Both the position numbers and the translations under genes were made by a program. The notes beneath the pieces are model-generated. The model saw only the letters and a program-made list of their open reading frames with translations, was not told where the DNA came from and made no database searches. From Candidatus Paracaedibacter symbiosus (GTDB taxonomy: Bacteria; Pseudomonadota; Alphaproteobacteria; Paracaedibacterales; Paracaedibacteraceae), in the NCBI RefSeq assembly GCF_000757605.1, contig NZ_JQAK01000001.1, positions 854,102 through 918,101 of the forward strand: a stretch of DNA of 64,000 bases, read 5' to 3'. This document shows, piece by piece, positions 48,409-57,478 of this stretch; position 1 is the stretch's first letter; each line of letters starts with the position of its first letter.

Positions 48409-49029
48409 TTAATTACCATAATTTCCTTGGTCATTATCATAATTTCCTTGGTTATTATCATAGTAGCCTTGATCATTGCCATAATTTCCTTGGTCATATT
48501 GACTTTGGTCATAATAACCTTCCATATCCTGATCATTGGCTTGATTATTGCCATAATTGCCTTGATTATATTGACTTTGGTTAGGTTGGCCTTGAGGTCT
48601 AAAATTTTGATTGCCAGCTCTCTGGTTTCCATTATTACCATATTGATTTTGTTGATTATTGTAGTGACCTTGGTTTCCAAAATTTTGGTTACCATTATGA
48701 GCACTACTATAATGGACATCTGTCAAAACTTTAGCTATATTCTGACATGCCTGATCATGCTCGGTTCCTGGGAAGCAATATTTTGAGGCAAAGGCATGCG
48801 CACAATTAGAATTTTTTCGAATGCGATCAGCCCCTTGTTCAAAGCAGTAATTAACTGTGTTAGGTGCTACATTATCACGACCACACGCATTAGCCGTACA
48901 TTTGGTATCCCCTATCATCCCACCAAGTTTAGCACCCCCTTGGCTAAGCATACCTCCAAAATTAAAGGCATTTGCTGAACTCACTCCCAGCATCAGAGCT
49001 GCAGATATTAAGAAAATTCTGAATGTCAT
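48409..49029 (-). CDS. secreted Cys-containing protein with Q/N/G/Y-rich repeat tail
   Basis: Signal peptide of 21 residues (IFLISAALMLGVSSANA). Residues 22-110 form a small domain with eight cysteines in pairs (CTANACGRD, NYCFEQG, NCAHAF, KYCFPG, QACQNI), suggesting disulfides. From about 113 to the end the tail is low-complexity: repeats such as QYDQGNYGNDQGYYDNNQGN, made of Asn, Gln, Gly, Tyr and Asp. Such composition is typical of prion-like or adhesive/phase-separating segments. No family recognised. Short DNA repeats encode the tail. Confidence 0.75.
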   Translation of the reverse strand: MTFRIFLISAALMLGVSSANAFNFGGMLSQGGAKLGGMIGDTKCTANACGRDNVAPNTVNYCFEQGADRIRKNSNCAHAFASKYCFPGTEHDQACQNIAKVLTDVHYSSAHNGNQNFGNQGHYNNQQNQYGNNGNQRAGNQNFRPQGQPNQSQYNQGNYGNNQANDQDMEGYYDQSQYDQGNYGNDQGYYDNNQGNYDNDQGNYGN

Positions 49030-49325
49030 TTTAAAATACTCCTTACACTTTATGGCATTTGTAAAAGTACACTAAATGTATTTAAAAAATGATTAATTTC
49101 GTGGTCTTTTTTCAGCTTGACCTCCTCAGGCGGAGCCAACTCGCTTTGTCGGCCAGGCGGAAAAATCACCTCAAATTTGAGTGCTATAATTTTCGGAATA
49201 TCATTTGGATTCACTATAATAGACCTATTTTAAAACCAACAAGGTTAGGCAATGACGAGTCAATACTTGAATGGTGATCAGGATATAAAAGTGAGGGAGA
49301 TATAATAAAAAAAGGAGCCATAAAA

Positions 49326-49401
49326 TGGCTCCCCGAGACGGACTCGAACCGCCGACCCAGTGGTTAACAGCCACTTGCTCTACCGACTGAGCTATCGGGG
49401 A
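49326..49401 (-). tRNA. tRNA-Asn (anticodon GUU)
   Basis: A 76-base cloverleaf: acceptor TCCCCGA/TCGGGGA, D-arm TAGCTCAGTCGGTAGAGCA, anticodon stem AGTGG/CCACT around CTGTTAA (anticodon GTT), T-arm GGCGGTTCGAGTCCGTC, discriminator G and encoded CCA. Confidence 0.96.
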
Positions 49402-49474
49402 ACACACTATTTTAATAGCATAACTGCCAACACAAGACAAAGACTTTTTTAATATTTTTTTCACTTTTCCAGAC

Positions 49475-49509
49475 AAAAAAATTCCCCCTTTCTCGAAAAA
49501 GAAAGAGGG
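49475..49509 (-). terminator. terminator of the bolA-grxD transcript
   Basis: On the minus strand CCCTCTTTCT pairs with AGAAAGGGGG (one mismatch) and is followed by AATTTTTTT, about 25 bases after the grxD stop. Confidence 0.8.
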
Positions 49510-49534
49510 CTAAGAAAAAGTCACATTAATTCAA

Positions 49535-49867
49535 TTAGTTTACTAAAACACCCGCATCTTTCAAATGTTGCTGTAATTCACCTGTCTGATACATTTCGCG
49601 CACGATATCACTACCACCAATAAATTCCCCTTTAATATAAAGTTGGGGAATAGTTGGCCAATTGCTGTAATCTTTAATTCCCTGGCGTGCTTCAGGATCT
49701 GCTAGCACGTTGACATCCTTAAAAGGAACATTTAAGGCATTTAAAATTTGAACAACCACTGCAGAAAAACCACACTGGGGCATCGTTGATGTGCCCTTCA
49801 TAAATAAAATTACAGGGGTGTTTTTAATATCAGCATCAATAGTTTGCAAAATATTTTCTTTGCTCAT
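49535..49867 (-). CDS. grxD: monothiol glutaredoxin, Grx4/GrxD family
   Basis: A 110-residue CGFS-type glutaredoxin that carries and delivers iron-sulfur clusters, usually with BolA. The active site is MPQCGFSAVVV, the cis-Pro segment TIPQLYIKGEFIGG and the C-terminal GGSDIVREMYQTGEL are typical. It lies 70 bases downstream of bolA, matching the known partnership. Confidence 0.96.
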   Translation of the reverse strand: MSKENILQTIDADIKNTPVILFMKGTSTMPQCGFSAVVVQILNALNVPFKDVNVLADPEARQGIKDYSNWPTIPQLYIKGEFIGGSDIVREMYQTGELQQHLKDAGVLVN

Positions 49868-49940
49868 TTAACTTAATCCTTTATTTCATATAACTCGCGA
49901 CCATCCAGATCACGGGGTAATACGGCGCTCACCGAGGGGG

Positions 49941-50174
49941 TTACTCTGGAACCGTCGTATAGACGGCCAAGGCATGTAACTCACCACCCATTCTGGTTCC
50001 GAGCGCCTGATATACCATCTGGTGTTGTTGAACTCGAGTTTTACCACGAAAAGCGTCCGATGTCACGTAGGCTGCAAAATGGTCATTATCACCTGCCAAA
50101 TCCTTAATCTCCACATGAGCACCTGGAATAGCGTCTTCAATCAATGTTTTTATTTCGCTTGCTGGCATTGCCAT
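49941..50174 (-). CDS. bolA: BolA-family protein
   Basis: A 77-residue partner of monothiol glutaredoxin in iron-sulfur handling. Family marks: IKTLIEDAIPGAHVEIKDLA, then HFAAYVTSDAFRGKTRVQQH with the conserved FxGxxRxxxH pattern, MVYQAL and GGELHALAV. Its start lies inside the 3' end of the PurC-like gene (38-base overlap), so the two are translated in overlapping frames; in many alphaproteobacteria bolA instead follows purL. Confidence 0.94.
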   Translation of the reverse strand: MAMPASEIKTLIEDAIPGAHVEIKDLAGDNDHFAAYVTSDAFRGKTRVQQHQMVYQALGTRMGGELHALAVYTTVPE

Positions 50175-51015
50175 TTTCTAATCTCTCTTTCATCATTAAT
50201 AACCAAGAAACCTTTGAAGGAGTTTCTTCTACCTCTGATGCAGTAGGGATAACACCAAATCGTTTAGCAATTTCCAAATAATTTGCAATATTCAGCGTGA
50301 ATCCTGTTTCATCTTCTTCAAAAATTGTCAAAACTTTTCCAGTTTCAACATCCTGGACGAGGAGATTTTCTGGGGATAACTCATCCGCCACTAAAATAAG
50401 ACTCTCTTCTAGCATATTGGCGCGATAATCGCGACCAAACTCTAAGCTAAAACTCAAGAGCTTCAGCCCTACTCCCTGGAATTGCCCCAACAGATTATCA
50501 TTGATTCTCCCCACAATAAAGTAAAGATAATCAATTTCGTGCTGACGAACCCAATTGAGAGCATCAAGGTGCATGGCGGTAACAATTTTATCTTTTTGAT
50601 GACGTAATTTCATGTGAAGCTCAATCACCGGCCGTTCCATAATACTAAATTCCTCAATTCCCAAACGCGCGGCAAAATCGCCCACGGCTTGATTATGCGT
50701 CACCACACGAAAAGGGAGCATTTCAACAGCCTTTACCGCTTGCTCAGACATATTGAGGCGTTTGATAAAGTGAGTTGCTACATGCACTTCTTCAAAGCGC
50801 GACATCATGGTTTCAGAAAATTTATTCGCCATCGCCCCTTTCCCAGGAAAAGGGTGAATTTTATAATCTTTTGATTCAATATAGTCTTTAAAGTTCAGCA
50901 CATAGGTTCCAGGGTCAGCACCTTGAAATAGCTTCTTAGTAACCCCTTCAAAAATCTGAGGCCGCCGTGATTTTTTCTTGTGATCCAACCAGGGAGAAAG
51001 GAAGCGAATAGCCAT
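50137..51015 (-). CDS. PurC (SAICAR synthase)-family protein with altered active site
   Basis: A 292-residue protein clearly of the PurC fold: RRPQIFEG, THFIKRLNMSEQ, GLKLLSFSLEFG and VADELSPEN align with family landmarks. But diagnostic residues differ. At 99-113 the signature P-x-E-x-x-x-R-x3-[TA]-G-S reads PFRVVTHNQAVGD, losing the Glu, Arg and Ser. At 186-194 the D-x-K-x-E-x-G signature reads LLSFSLEFG, losing Asp and Lys; the N-terminal EGKAK-type nucleotide loop reads EGVTK. So it probably lacks normal SAICAR synthase activity and may be a paralogue with another role. The C-terminus overlaps bolA. An AAGGCGAG ribosome site precedes the ATG. Confidence 0.82.
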   Translation of the reverse strand: MAIRFLSPWLDHKKKSRRPQIFEGVTKKLFQGADPGTYVLNFKDYIESKDYKIHPFPGKGAMANKFSETMMSRFEEVHVATHFIKRLNMSEQAVKAVEMLPFRVVTHNQAVGDFAARLGIEEFSIMERPVIELHMKLRHQKDKIVTAMHLDALNWVRQHEIDYLYFIVGRINDNLLGQFQGVGLKLLSFSLEFGRDYRANMLEESLILVADELSPENLLVQDVETGKVLTIFEEDETGFTLNIANYLEIAKRFGVIPTASEVEETPSKVSWLLMMKERLENGNASKRNKNID

Positions 51016-51166
51016 AGATAAACTCGCCTTTCATGGAAGTTATGTTTTATCCTTAGTTAGTCATCTTATATCATGAATTCAAACAAAAACCACACTAAAC
51101 ACTTGTGAGAGAAGCTAAATTGACCTAAAAAAGGGATATATCACCATAATAATTAATAAAAGATCC

Positions 51167-53850
51167 ATGCAAGCAGCACTCAATTTAGGTTTTCAAGAAA
51201 ATTCCGAAGAAAAATCTATCGAGACGATTGAACTCCCTCAACCACAAAAATCACCTATTCCCGGAAATCTATCGCCTGTGATGGCACAATATTGTCAGTT
51301 GAAAGAAGAGTATTCCGACTCCCTTCTATTCTTCCGCCTTGGTGATTTTTACGAGTTATTTTTTGATGATGCTGTGATTGCTGCAAGAGATATGGATATC
51401 GTCCTGACCAAACGGGGCAAAACTGAAGGTGATGATATCCCCATGTGTGGTGTTCCCGCCCACACCTATGAAACTTATTTGGCTCGCCTCATTCAAAAAG
51501 GCCATAAAGTGGCTATTTGTGAGCAAGTTGAAGATCCAGAAACAGCGAAAAAACGGGGTGCCAAAGGGCCGCTCAAGCGGGAAGTCGTGCGCGTTGTCAC
51601 TCCTGGCACATTGACAGAAGAAACACTTTTGAACTCCCGGCAAAACAACTTTCTTTTAGCCATTTCTCCTCTTACTAAAAGTGACATTGGGGTGGCGGTG
51701 ATCGACCTTTCAACCGGCACTTTTTTTATTGAATCAACTGATCTTAAACATCTCCCTGGCGTGCTGTCACGCTTGAATCCGGTTGAAATTGTCATCCCGG
51801 ATAAGCTGTTGCAGGAACCTTCTTTGTTTGAGCATTTAAACCAATGGAAGAAGAAACTCTCACCTCTACCCCAGGCGCGTTTTGACATTGAAAACTGTAA
51901 ACGACGCCTAGAAGAAGTGTATGTTGTCAAAACCCTTGATGCTTTTGGTTATTTTTCTGATGCGGAAGTGAGAGCAGCAGGAGCGCTTATTGATTATATT
52001 CAAATTACGCAAAAATCGGCCCTTAAACTGATTGATCGACCGCGCCAATTGAAAAATAGTCAATTAATGGTTATCGATCCAGCGACACGGAAAAGCCTTG
52101 AGCTTCATACCACGCAATCTGGGCAAAAAGTTGGCAGCTTGCTTGATACAATTGACTATACCTTAACAGCTGCAGGCAGCCGGACATTGAGCTTTTATCT
52201 CTCTGCGCCTCTCACCAATGCTGAGCAAATTAATCACCGTTTGACCTGTGTTGATTTCTTGATTCAACATCAAAATATCCGCAATTATCTACGCGAAGTT
52301 TTAAAGTTATGTCCAGATGTGGAACGCGCTTTATCGCGCCTTAATCTGGGTCGGGGCAATCCCCGAGATCTCGGTGCGATTCGGGATGGGTTGGCCCAAG
52401 CACAGCAGCTAAAACAATCCCTTTCGCAAGTAGAAGTGCCCCTCCTCCTTGAAAAAACTTTGGAAAAACTTGGCTCCTTTGGAGATACTATTGATAAACT
52501 GGCGCGTGCCCTTGGCGAGTCGCTCCCCTTTCAAGCTCGTGATGGCAACTTTATTGCATCTGATTATAACAGTGAACTTGATTCCTTCCGTTATTTTCGT
52601 GATCACAGCAAAGAACACCTTGCTAAACTTCAAGAAGAGTATATTGCGCGCACAGGTGTCAACACTCTCAAAATCAAACACAATAACGTCATTGGTTATC
52701 ACATCGATGTGGGAGTGAGTCATGCTCAAAAGATTCCCGATGATTTTATTCATCGACAAACGATGGCATCAAGCTTGCGCTACACCACGCCAGAATTAGC
52801 AGAAGTAGAGAAGAAAATAGTCTCAGCCGCCCAGCAAATCTTGGATCTTGAGCTCAAAATTTTTGAGGATTTAGTGCAAGATATCAAACTGCAGGTGAGC
52901 GGCATTCTGGGATGTTGCCGTGCCTTGGCGGTGATTGATGTATTAAGCGCATTGGCAGAACTTGCCATCGATCAAAATTATTGTCGTCCGATTGTTGATG
53001 AAAGCCTGACTTTTGACGTGCAGCAAGGATTCCATCCCGTAGTTGCCTCTGTGCTAAAAAAGAATCATCCATCTCTTTTGTCCGCAATGACTGTCGCTTT
53101 ATTGATGACAAAAAAATCTTCCTTCTCACCGGACCTAATATGGCAGGGAAGAGCACTTATTTGCGCCAAAATGCCCTGATTGCGATCTTAGCACAAATGG
53201 GGTCTTTTGTTCCCGCCACAGCCGCTCACATTGGGGTGGTAGATCGGATTTTCAGTCGCGTTGGTGCGGCCGATGATTTGGCAGCAGGGCGATCAACTTT
53301 TATGGTGGAAATGGTTGAAACAGCAGCCATCATGCATCAATCAACCAATCGTTCGTTTGTGATTTTAGATGAGATTGGCAGAGGCACTGCCACTTATGAT
53401 GGTCTTTCCATTGCCTGGGCCGTGATGGAAGCATTGGCAAAGGAAAATGGTTGCCGCACGCTTTTTGCCACCCATTATCACGAATTGACTCAACTCGAAA
53501 AAACGCTACCAACAGTTGCGTGTAAAACCATGCGGATTCGCGAATGGAATGGGAAAGTTATTTTCTTGCATGAAGTGATCTCTGGCGCTGCAGATCGGTC
53601 TTATGGCATTCATGTCGCTGCTCTTGCTGGATTACCACAAGCCGTGATTGATCGCGCCTCCCAGATTCTTACAACCTTAGAGGCAGAGAAAAAAGAAGGA
53701 ATTATTGTTCCTGACACTTTTATGACAACACCCAAAGGCCCCTCTGCCGTTGAACGGCAGCTGCTAACCCTTGATGTGGATGCCTTAAGCCCGCGTGAAG
53801 CCCTTGATATCTTATATCAAATAAAGAACTTGGCATTGAACGAGGGGTAA
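51167..53850 (+). pseudogene. mutS: mutS, DNA mismatch repair ATPase, split by a one-base frameshift
   Basis: MutS recognises mismatches and recruits MutL. The first frame (51167-53179, 670 residues) holds the mismatch-binding domain with GDFYELF, the connector, lever and clamp. It leaves the true frame at about 53076-53079, where a T4 run should be T5: with one more T the text continues [20 protein letters not shown] and Walker A PNMAGKST. The ATPase part continues in the other frame (own open frame 53140-53850) with Walker [12 protein letters not shown] and LFATHYHEL. The C-terminal dimer region is intact. The break separates DNA binding from ATPase; a sequencing error must be excluded. Confidence 0.9.
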
Positions 53851-54216
53851 TTAGGTTCTGTGCACCTCATGTGACCTAAGTAAATTTATTATCTTTTTTA
53901 ACGAAAATGTGTTAACTAGTTATTGAGAAATTTCCGATACAATTATTTAAGAATGTATGGTGTGTAGGCTTCCTGCTAATGTCATCTGCGTACTTATAGA
54001 CCCACATAATTTAAAGAGCTGGGATTACGACAAATAGATATCGGCAACTTTGAGGCAAAAACGACGCTCATCATTGGCTTTCTGTTGTTTGAGTGTGTTA
54101 TAAGTGCCCACAAGAATTGGCTCTCACTTTTGAAAGAATTCGTCATTACGATTTCCCGTGAGAAAGCATCTTATAGCAAGAATGACACCGATGTCATATT
54201 AAAATTTGGGACCTAA
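53851..54216. other. spacer between mutS and the AmpG-like gene
   Basis: About 370 bases. It holds the 16-bp repeat at 53852-53867 and, near 54141-54192, a GTCATT...AATGAC pair around a CCCGTGAGAAAG core that resembles a decayed dispersed palindrome. No gene is seen. Confidence 0.4.
53852..53867. repeat. second copy of the 16-bp TAGGTTCTGTGCACCT sequence
   Basis: Identical to 13008-13023 and, like it, placed immediately after a gene stop (here mutS). Possible orphan IS terminal repeat. Confidence 0.5.
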
Positions 54217-55509
54217 ATGGTAAATCGTCTGTCCTTTCTGAATAAGAACCTTTGGATCATTTTGCTACTTGGATTTTCAAGTGGCCTGCCCTTCTTATTG
54301 ACTCTCTCTACCCTTAGTTTCTGGCTGACCGAATCAGGTATTGACAAAACCACTATTGGCTTATTCATGCTGATTAGTTTGCCTTATAGCTTAAAATTCT
54401 TCTGGGCGCCTATGCTGGATCGCGTGAAAATCCCCCTCATCTCACAGTACTTTGGGCAACGCCGTTCCTGGGCGCTTTTAGCTCAACTCGGACTTATTCT
54501 ATCGATTGTGGCACTTGGCTTTTGTAATCCCTCCAACTCTATCTTGTTAACAGCTGCCTGTGCTTTTTTGGTTGCTCTTTTCTCAGCCACGCAAGATATC
54601 GTTTACGATGCCTATCGTATTGAAATTATTTCGGATTCCAATAGAGGAATGGCCGCCGCATTGGAAAGTGTTGGCTTCCGTTTTGGGATGATTGCCTCAG
54701 GCGCTGGCGCCCTTTATTTGGCTGCGCTTTTTGATTGGCAAACAGCTTATCACCTCATGGCTGCTGCAATGTTGATTGGCATGATCACAGTCCTGGTCAT
54801 GCCAGAACCAAAATTGGAAAAAGTAGTGCAGTTAAAGGAGTCTCCTCTGCCACGTTCTTTTTCGCAGCGCATCCAAGCATTTGTCTTGCAGCCTTGGCGC
54901 CAATTTTCCCACAAAGAAACATTTGGAAGTCTTGTTCTCTTTATTTTCTGTTTTAAGTTTGCTGACGCTGTTTTAAACTCCATGAGCGCGCCGTTCTTGT
55001 GCGATCTGGGATTCAGTAAGGTTGAATTTGCCAATATTTCCAAAATCTTTGGTATTACCTTAATGGTTGTTGGTGGGTTATTAGGGGGTCTTTTGATTAG
55101 GCGTTTTGGCGCTTTGAATGCTGTCATTTTGTCAACGTTGCTCCAAGGTATGTCGTGTTTGATGTTCGCAATTCAGGCTCTTGTTGGCTATGACTATAAC
55201 GTCCTGATAATCACCGTTGGTGCTGAAAGTCTTTGCTCCGGTCTTATTTCCACCGTGTTCATTGCGTATATTTCTGTTTTTTGTTGCAAACCACACACAG
55301 CCACCCACTTTACTCTCCTTTATTCTATTGGATCGTTTGCTCGAGTAGCAGCATCAGCTATCGCTGGTTGGCTTGCTGATCACTGCAGCTGGAGCTTATT
55401 ATTTCTTGTTTGCGCACTTCTTGTTGTTCCTACCATCGGTTTTGTCCTTAACATTGAAAAGAAACGTGATACCGAGCCCCTTGAAAATCCTATCGCTCGC
55501 GTTGCATAA
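54217..55509 (+). CDS. ampG: AmpG-like muropeptide MFS permease
   Basis: Inner-membrane MFS protein of 430 residues, about 12 helices. It opens with LGFSSGLPFLLTLSTLSFWL, the AmpG/PAT1-type first helix; SLPYSLKFFWAPMLDR and SATQDIVYDAYRIE are family-specific. AmpG brings GlcNAc-anhydroMurNAc peptides back to the cytoplasm for wall recycling; distant members move other solutes, so the exact substrate is probable rather than certain. The M17 aminopeptidase gene follows 24 bases later. Confidence 0.85.
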   Translation: MVNRLSFLNKNLWIILLLGFSSGLPFLLTLSTLSFWLTESGIDKTTIGLFMLISLPYSLKFFWAPMLDRVKIPLISQYFGQRRSWALLAQLGLILSIVALGFCNPSNSILLTAACAFLVALFSATQDIVYDAYRIEIISDSNRGMAAALESVGFRFGMIASGAGALYLAALFDWQTAYHLMAAAMLIGMITVLVMPEPKLEKVVQLKESPLPRSFSQRIQAFVLQPWRQFSHKETFGSLVLFIFCFKFADAVLNSMSAPFLCDLGFSKVEFANISKIFGITLMVVGGLLGGLLIRRFGALNAVILSTLLQGMSCLMFAIQALVGYDYNVLIITVGAESLCSGLISTVFIAYISVFCCKPHTATHFTLLYSIGSFARVAASAIAGWLADHCSWSLLFLVCALLVVPTIGFVLNIEKKRDTEPLENPIARVA

Positions 55510-55545
55510 TCTAGAGTAATCAATTTTGAATATGTGTGGTGTCCT

Positions 55546-56925
55546 ATGTCATCCTTTTTTATTGAAGCTGAAGCGCCGTCTATCCCTATTTCCTGTCTTA
55601 ATAAAAACTCCTATCTGCCATGGCTTGAGAAACAGGACAGCTTCACCCACGGATGGCTAAAATCCACAGGGTTTACGGCAGAACCAGGTTCAATCGCTCT
55701 TATCCCCACTTCAAGTGGTAGTCTTGCTCAAGTTTTGTGGGGTGAGGATGAGACCTTCTGGCAGTATGCGGCTCTGGCACAAAAACTACCCATGGGAACA
55801 TTTCGCCTGGAAGCAGACCTTGATACTCTTCAGGCAAATCAAGCCTGCCTCGCCTGGGGACTCTCCTTTTACAGCTTTAAAAAATATTGCCAAGCTGGCG
55901 TAGTGCCTGCAAAACAACTTGCCTGGCCAAAAACAGCTGAACAAACTTGGGTGGAGGCACATCTTGAAGCCATTACTAATGTTCGGGATTGGATTAATAT
56001 GCCCGCAGCTGATTTCACGCCCGATACCTTGGCGAACTTGGCACAAAACCTTGCCCAGAAATATCAGGCAACAATTCGGGTTGTCAAAGGATCCCAGTTA
56101 AAGCAAGACTACCCTGCCGTTTATACCGTTGGCAAAGCAGCCGCAGCTGAACCCTGCTATATCCATCTTCAACATCGGCACTCGCAGGCCGTTAAAAAAC
56201 TAAGCCTTGTGGGGAAAGGTGTTTGTTTTGATTCAGGGGGGTTAGACCTAAAACCAGCCAGCAACATGCTCTTGATGAAAAAAGATATGGGCGGCGCTGC
56301 CCATGCTCTTAGTCTGTCTCAATTAATTTTAGCGATGAACCTCCCCGTTGACCTGGATCTTTACATTCCCGCCGTAGAAAATAGTGTTAGCGGCAATGCC
56401 ATGCGCCCGCTGGATATCATCAAAACCAGAAAAGGGTTGACAGTTGAGATCGGTAATACGGACGCGGAAGGGCGATTAATCCTGGCGGATGCCCTTGAGG
56501 AAGCCTCCCAAAATAAGCCAGATCTCATCATTGATTTTGCCACTTTAACTGGCGCTGCACGTGTGGCTCTGGGCACCGACCTTCCGGCTCTGTTTTGTAA
56601 CCGGCAAATACTAGCCAATCACTTTGTCTTAGCAGCAACTAAAGTAAATGATCCTGTTTGGCCACTTCCCCTTCATAAACCCTATGCTAAACAACTTAAA
56701 ACACCATTTGCAGATTTGAGTAGCACCGGTAAAAGCAGCTACGGTGGCGCCATTATCGCGGCTCTGTTTCTTGACCATTTCATTGCCCATGACACGCCAT
56801 GGATTCACCTCGATTTGATGGCTTACAACTTAAGCAGTACGCCTGGAAGACCTGAAGGAGGTGACGCGATGGCACTGCGGGCTGCTTATGAGTTTATCTG
56901 CTCTTGGTTGCACGACAGACGATAG
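55546..56925 (+). CDS. M17 leucyl aminopeptidase family protein
   Basis: Cytosolic two-metal aminopeptidase that trims N-terminal residues from peptides. Metal and catalytic residues lie in SLVGKGVCFDSGGLDLKPAS, then MKKDMGGAAH, and the signature NTDAEGRLILADAL; LTGAARVALG also fits. About 460 residues, with a shorter N-terminal domain than E. coli PepA. The frame opens at 55534, but the ATG at 55546 is equally likely. It may be cotranscribed with the AmpG-like permease, which would suit peptide recycling. Confidence 0.92.
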   Translation: MSSFFIEAEAPSIPISCLNKNSYLPWLEKQDSFTHGWLKSTGFTAEPGSIALIPTSSGSLAQVLWGEDETFWQYAALAQKLPMGTFRLEADLDTLQANQACLAWGLSFYSFKKYCQAGVVPAKQLAWPKTAEQTWVEAHLEAITNVRDWINMPAADFTPDTLANLAQNLAQKYQATIRVVKGSQLKQDYPAVYTVGKAAAAEPCYIHLQHRHSQAVKKLSLVGKGVCFDSGGLDLKPASNMLLMKKDMGGAAHALSLSQLILAMNLPVDLDLYIPAVENSVSGNAMRPLDIIKTRKGLTVEIGNTDAEGRLILADALEEASQNKPDLIIDFATLTGAARVALGTDLPALFCNRQILANHFVLAATKVNDPVWPLPLHKPYAKQLKTPFADLSSTGKSSYGGAIIAALFLDHFIAHDTPWIHLDLMAYNLSSTPGRPEGGDAMALRAAYEFICSWLHDRR

Positions 56926-56932
56926 TGAGACC

Positions 56933-56981
56933 CGAAATAATTGAAGAGATGGGGATTAAAGCCCCTTCTCCAATTATTTCG
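56933..56981. terminator. long hairpin between convergent pepA-like gene and flagellar operon
   Basis: CGAAATAATTG (56933-56943) and CAATTATTTCG (56971-56981) pair perfectly; inside, GAGAT-GGGG pairs with CCCC-TTCTC across a short loop. It sits between the stops of convergent units and probably stops transcription in both directions, although it has no long T-run. Confidence 0.7.
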
Positions 56982-57028
56982 AGGTAGATAGTCATTTTAG
57001 CTGACAAATTGACATTCTTTGAAAAAAC

Positions 57029-57466
57029 TTACAAAGCATAATTAATTTCATATTTAGAATCTGGTAAGATGACTTGCCAGGCGTGTTGTTGACCAAAATC
57101 AATCACAACCGGAGCTCGTAGATTAACTGTTACTTTTTTGTTTGCAGAATCAGAGCGGTCTATGGTTGTCACGTAAAATAGCTCACATGCCTCTACTTGA
57201 ATCCCGTAACGCTCTGCCATCGTAGAGAGATCCTTTAAATCCACCTCCACACGGTCTTTAAGCGCATTGCTTTCTAGTAAAATAAAAGCAATTTTTTCAT
57301 ATTCATGGGATTGCAACAACCAAAAAACTCCCGGCTGATCACCGTTATTAATCGGATTAAAACAATAATGCTTTAATTCGTGAAACCCAATAATACCCTG
57401 AGGCATGAGGAGCCTTACCCCCTCACCTAGCTTATCGTGTATAACGACTTCTGATTGCTGCAGCAT
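57029..57466 (-). CDS. fliW: flagellar assembly factor FliW
   Basis: A 145-residue protein of the FliW family, which binds flagellin and controls CsrA. The pattern PQGIIGFHELKHY near the N-terminus, WLLQSHEYEKIAFILLES, and VTVNLRAPVVIDFGQQHAWQ near the end are typical. Last gene of the flagellar group, 12 bases after flgL. No csrA is adjacent. Confidence 0.88.
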   Translation of the reverse strand: MLQQSEVVIHDKLGEGVRLLMPQGIIGFHELKHYCFNPINNGDQPGVFWLLQSHEYEKIAFILLESNALKDRVEVDLKDLSTMAERYGIQVEACELFYVTTIDRSDSANKKVTVNLRAPVVIDFGQQHAWQVILPDSKYEINYAL

Positions 57467-57478
57467 AAAGGGTCTCCG

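Noticed and set aside
48385..48786. 133-codon Ile/Val-rich plus-strand frame
   Set aside because: It is the complement of the Asn/Gln/Tyr repeats of the exported protein on the other strand; the long frame is a product of the repeat codons.
49225..49476. 83-codon minus-strand frame spanning tRNA-Asn
   Set aside because: It crosses the tRNA gene and has no family similarity.
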